From CALJFL01 sp039964455 (GTDB lineage Bacteria > Pseudomonadota > Gammaproteobacteria > Pseudomonadales > Halieaceae): a stretch of 64,000 nucleotides of DNA. The stretch's first letter is position 1. Every line of letters begins with the position of its first letter. The notes under the pieces are model-generated. The model was not told where the DNA came from. It worked only from the letters and a program-made list of their open reading frames with translations, and did no database searches. This document shows positions 63,578-64,000 of this stretch, piece by piece. The translations under genes and the position numbers were made by a program. Where the stretch lies: NCBI GenBank assembly GCA_039964455.1, contig JBDVXK010000010.1, positions 274,362-338,361 on the forward strand, read 5' to 3'.

Positions 63578-64000
63578 GGTATTGCCAACTTAACTGCTGG
63601 AAATTGATAAACTCGGCAGATGAATACATACAAACGCCACCGATTCCCACAACTAGGCGGCCCCCAGACATCATCTCCTACGCCGTCTGGCTCTATCGAC
63701 GCTTCAACTTCAGCCAACGCGATATCGAAGATCTTCTGGCTTAACTTGGCACCATTTCCAGAAACCCATTCATCCACCGACTCTAGTCCAAGAGTCAGCA
63801 CCCATAGTCGGGCGCTCTAAGCAGTTATAAGTCTATGAAATATATAGAAAATGGTGGGCCCAGAAGGATTTGAACGGCAGCGGCCGACCGTCTTCGACCT
63901 GCCGATTATGAGGAGCAGGGAGAGGCTCCAATTGCCTTAGTAAGTTGCAGAGCCTAAAGGCATTTTTCTATGGTTGTAGGGGAGGGCTACCTAAACCGAA
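63578..64000 (+). repeat. Composite repeat copy D (runs off the window)
   Basis: Left end GGTATTGCCAACTTAACTG (63578). Transposase start MNTYKRHRFP at 63620, disrupted by a small insertion and later frameshifts, with the readable piece VWLYRRFNFSQRDIEDLLA. Then the hairpin GACTCT...AGAGTC, the shared junction, the tRNA 3' half and the first part of the tail. Confidence 0.8.
63852..63912 (-). repeat. tRNA-like 3' half in copy D
   Basis: Same sequence as copy C: anticodon loop CTCATAA (63906-63912), the 16-base insertion in the T arm, and acceptor to CCA (63852-63854). Not a functional tRNA. Confidence 0.7.

Noticed and set aside
1..64000. CRISPR array, prophage, riboswitch or replication origin
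   Set aside because: No regularly spaced repeat, phage structural or lysis gene, recognised aptamer or DnaA-box cluster was seen when reading both strands.

Overview
The window looks like a stretch of accessory chromosome from a marine-type, free-living gammaproteobacterium. This is inferred from gene content: two TonB-dependent receptors with the 'LEEV(I/V)VTAQKRAQSI' start, a PlsB-like acyltransferase, cytochrome P450s, glutathione-transferase-like proteins, a YfiR/hybrid-kinase unit and many CoA and hydrolase genes. No rRNA, intact tRNA, phage structural gene, integrase or CRISPR array was recognised. Genus-level identity cannot be fixed from the sequence alone.

Layout. (1) 1-9.7 kb holds a partial metallo-beta-lactamase-fold gene, a thiolase/luciferase-like monooxygenase pair, a PlsB-type acyltransferase, a 2OG-oxygenase-like protein, and a ribbon-helix-helix regulator with a lipase-like hydrolase. 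(2) 10-18 kb is a TetR-controlled catabolic cluster: aldehyde dehydrogenase, CurA-type reductase, AhpD-like protein, alpha/beta hydrolase, DUF1330 protein, FAH-family hydrolase and MFS transporter. Nearly identical double TetR-type operators lie at both ends of its first part. (3) 18-25.7 kb has a secreted M28-like protein, a secreted choloylglycine-hydrolase-family protein, an RCK ion-channel protein and a polytopic membrane protein. (4) 25.7-31 kb is a mobile-element zone: two MITE-like elements, an IS6-family-like element with a frameshifted transposase, a solo IS end, two P450s, a cupin dioxygenase and a truncated PIN toxin with its antitoxin. (5) 31-34.6 kb is a beta-barrel/hybrid kinase/YfiR signalling unit. 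(6) 36-53 kb is an uptake and catabolic cluster: AraC, GST-like proteins, TonB receptor, DUF3604 lipoprotein, haloalkane dehalogenase, nitronate-monooxygenase-like protein, two enoyl-CoA hydratases, M28-like protein, DUF1330 protein. (7) 53-63.6 kb is a compact unit: TetR, TonB receptor, two long class-III aminotransferases, a 6-aminohexanoate-dimer-hydrolase-like serine hydrolase, MFS transporter and ureohydrolase.

The most striking structural feature is a roughly 0.35-0.5 kb composite repeat, in four direct copies (about 23.2, 35.4, 53.0 and 63.6 kb). It joins a truncated IS6-type transposase start to the 3' half of a CAU-type tRNA (anticodon loop through CCA, with a 16-bp insertion in the T arm) and a hairpin-bearing tail. 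These copies cut the window into cassettes of about 12, 17 and 11 kb. Two of the cassettes coincide with complete uptake/catabolism units, which suggests stepwise accretion or recombination between repeats.

The best candidate for an undescribed system is the last cassette. Its enzymes could together import an amide carrying an amino or guanidino group, split it, remove urea and transaminate the product. That pathway is inferred from family membership and gene order only.
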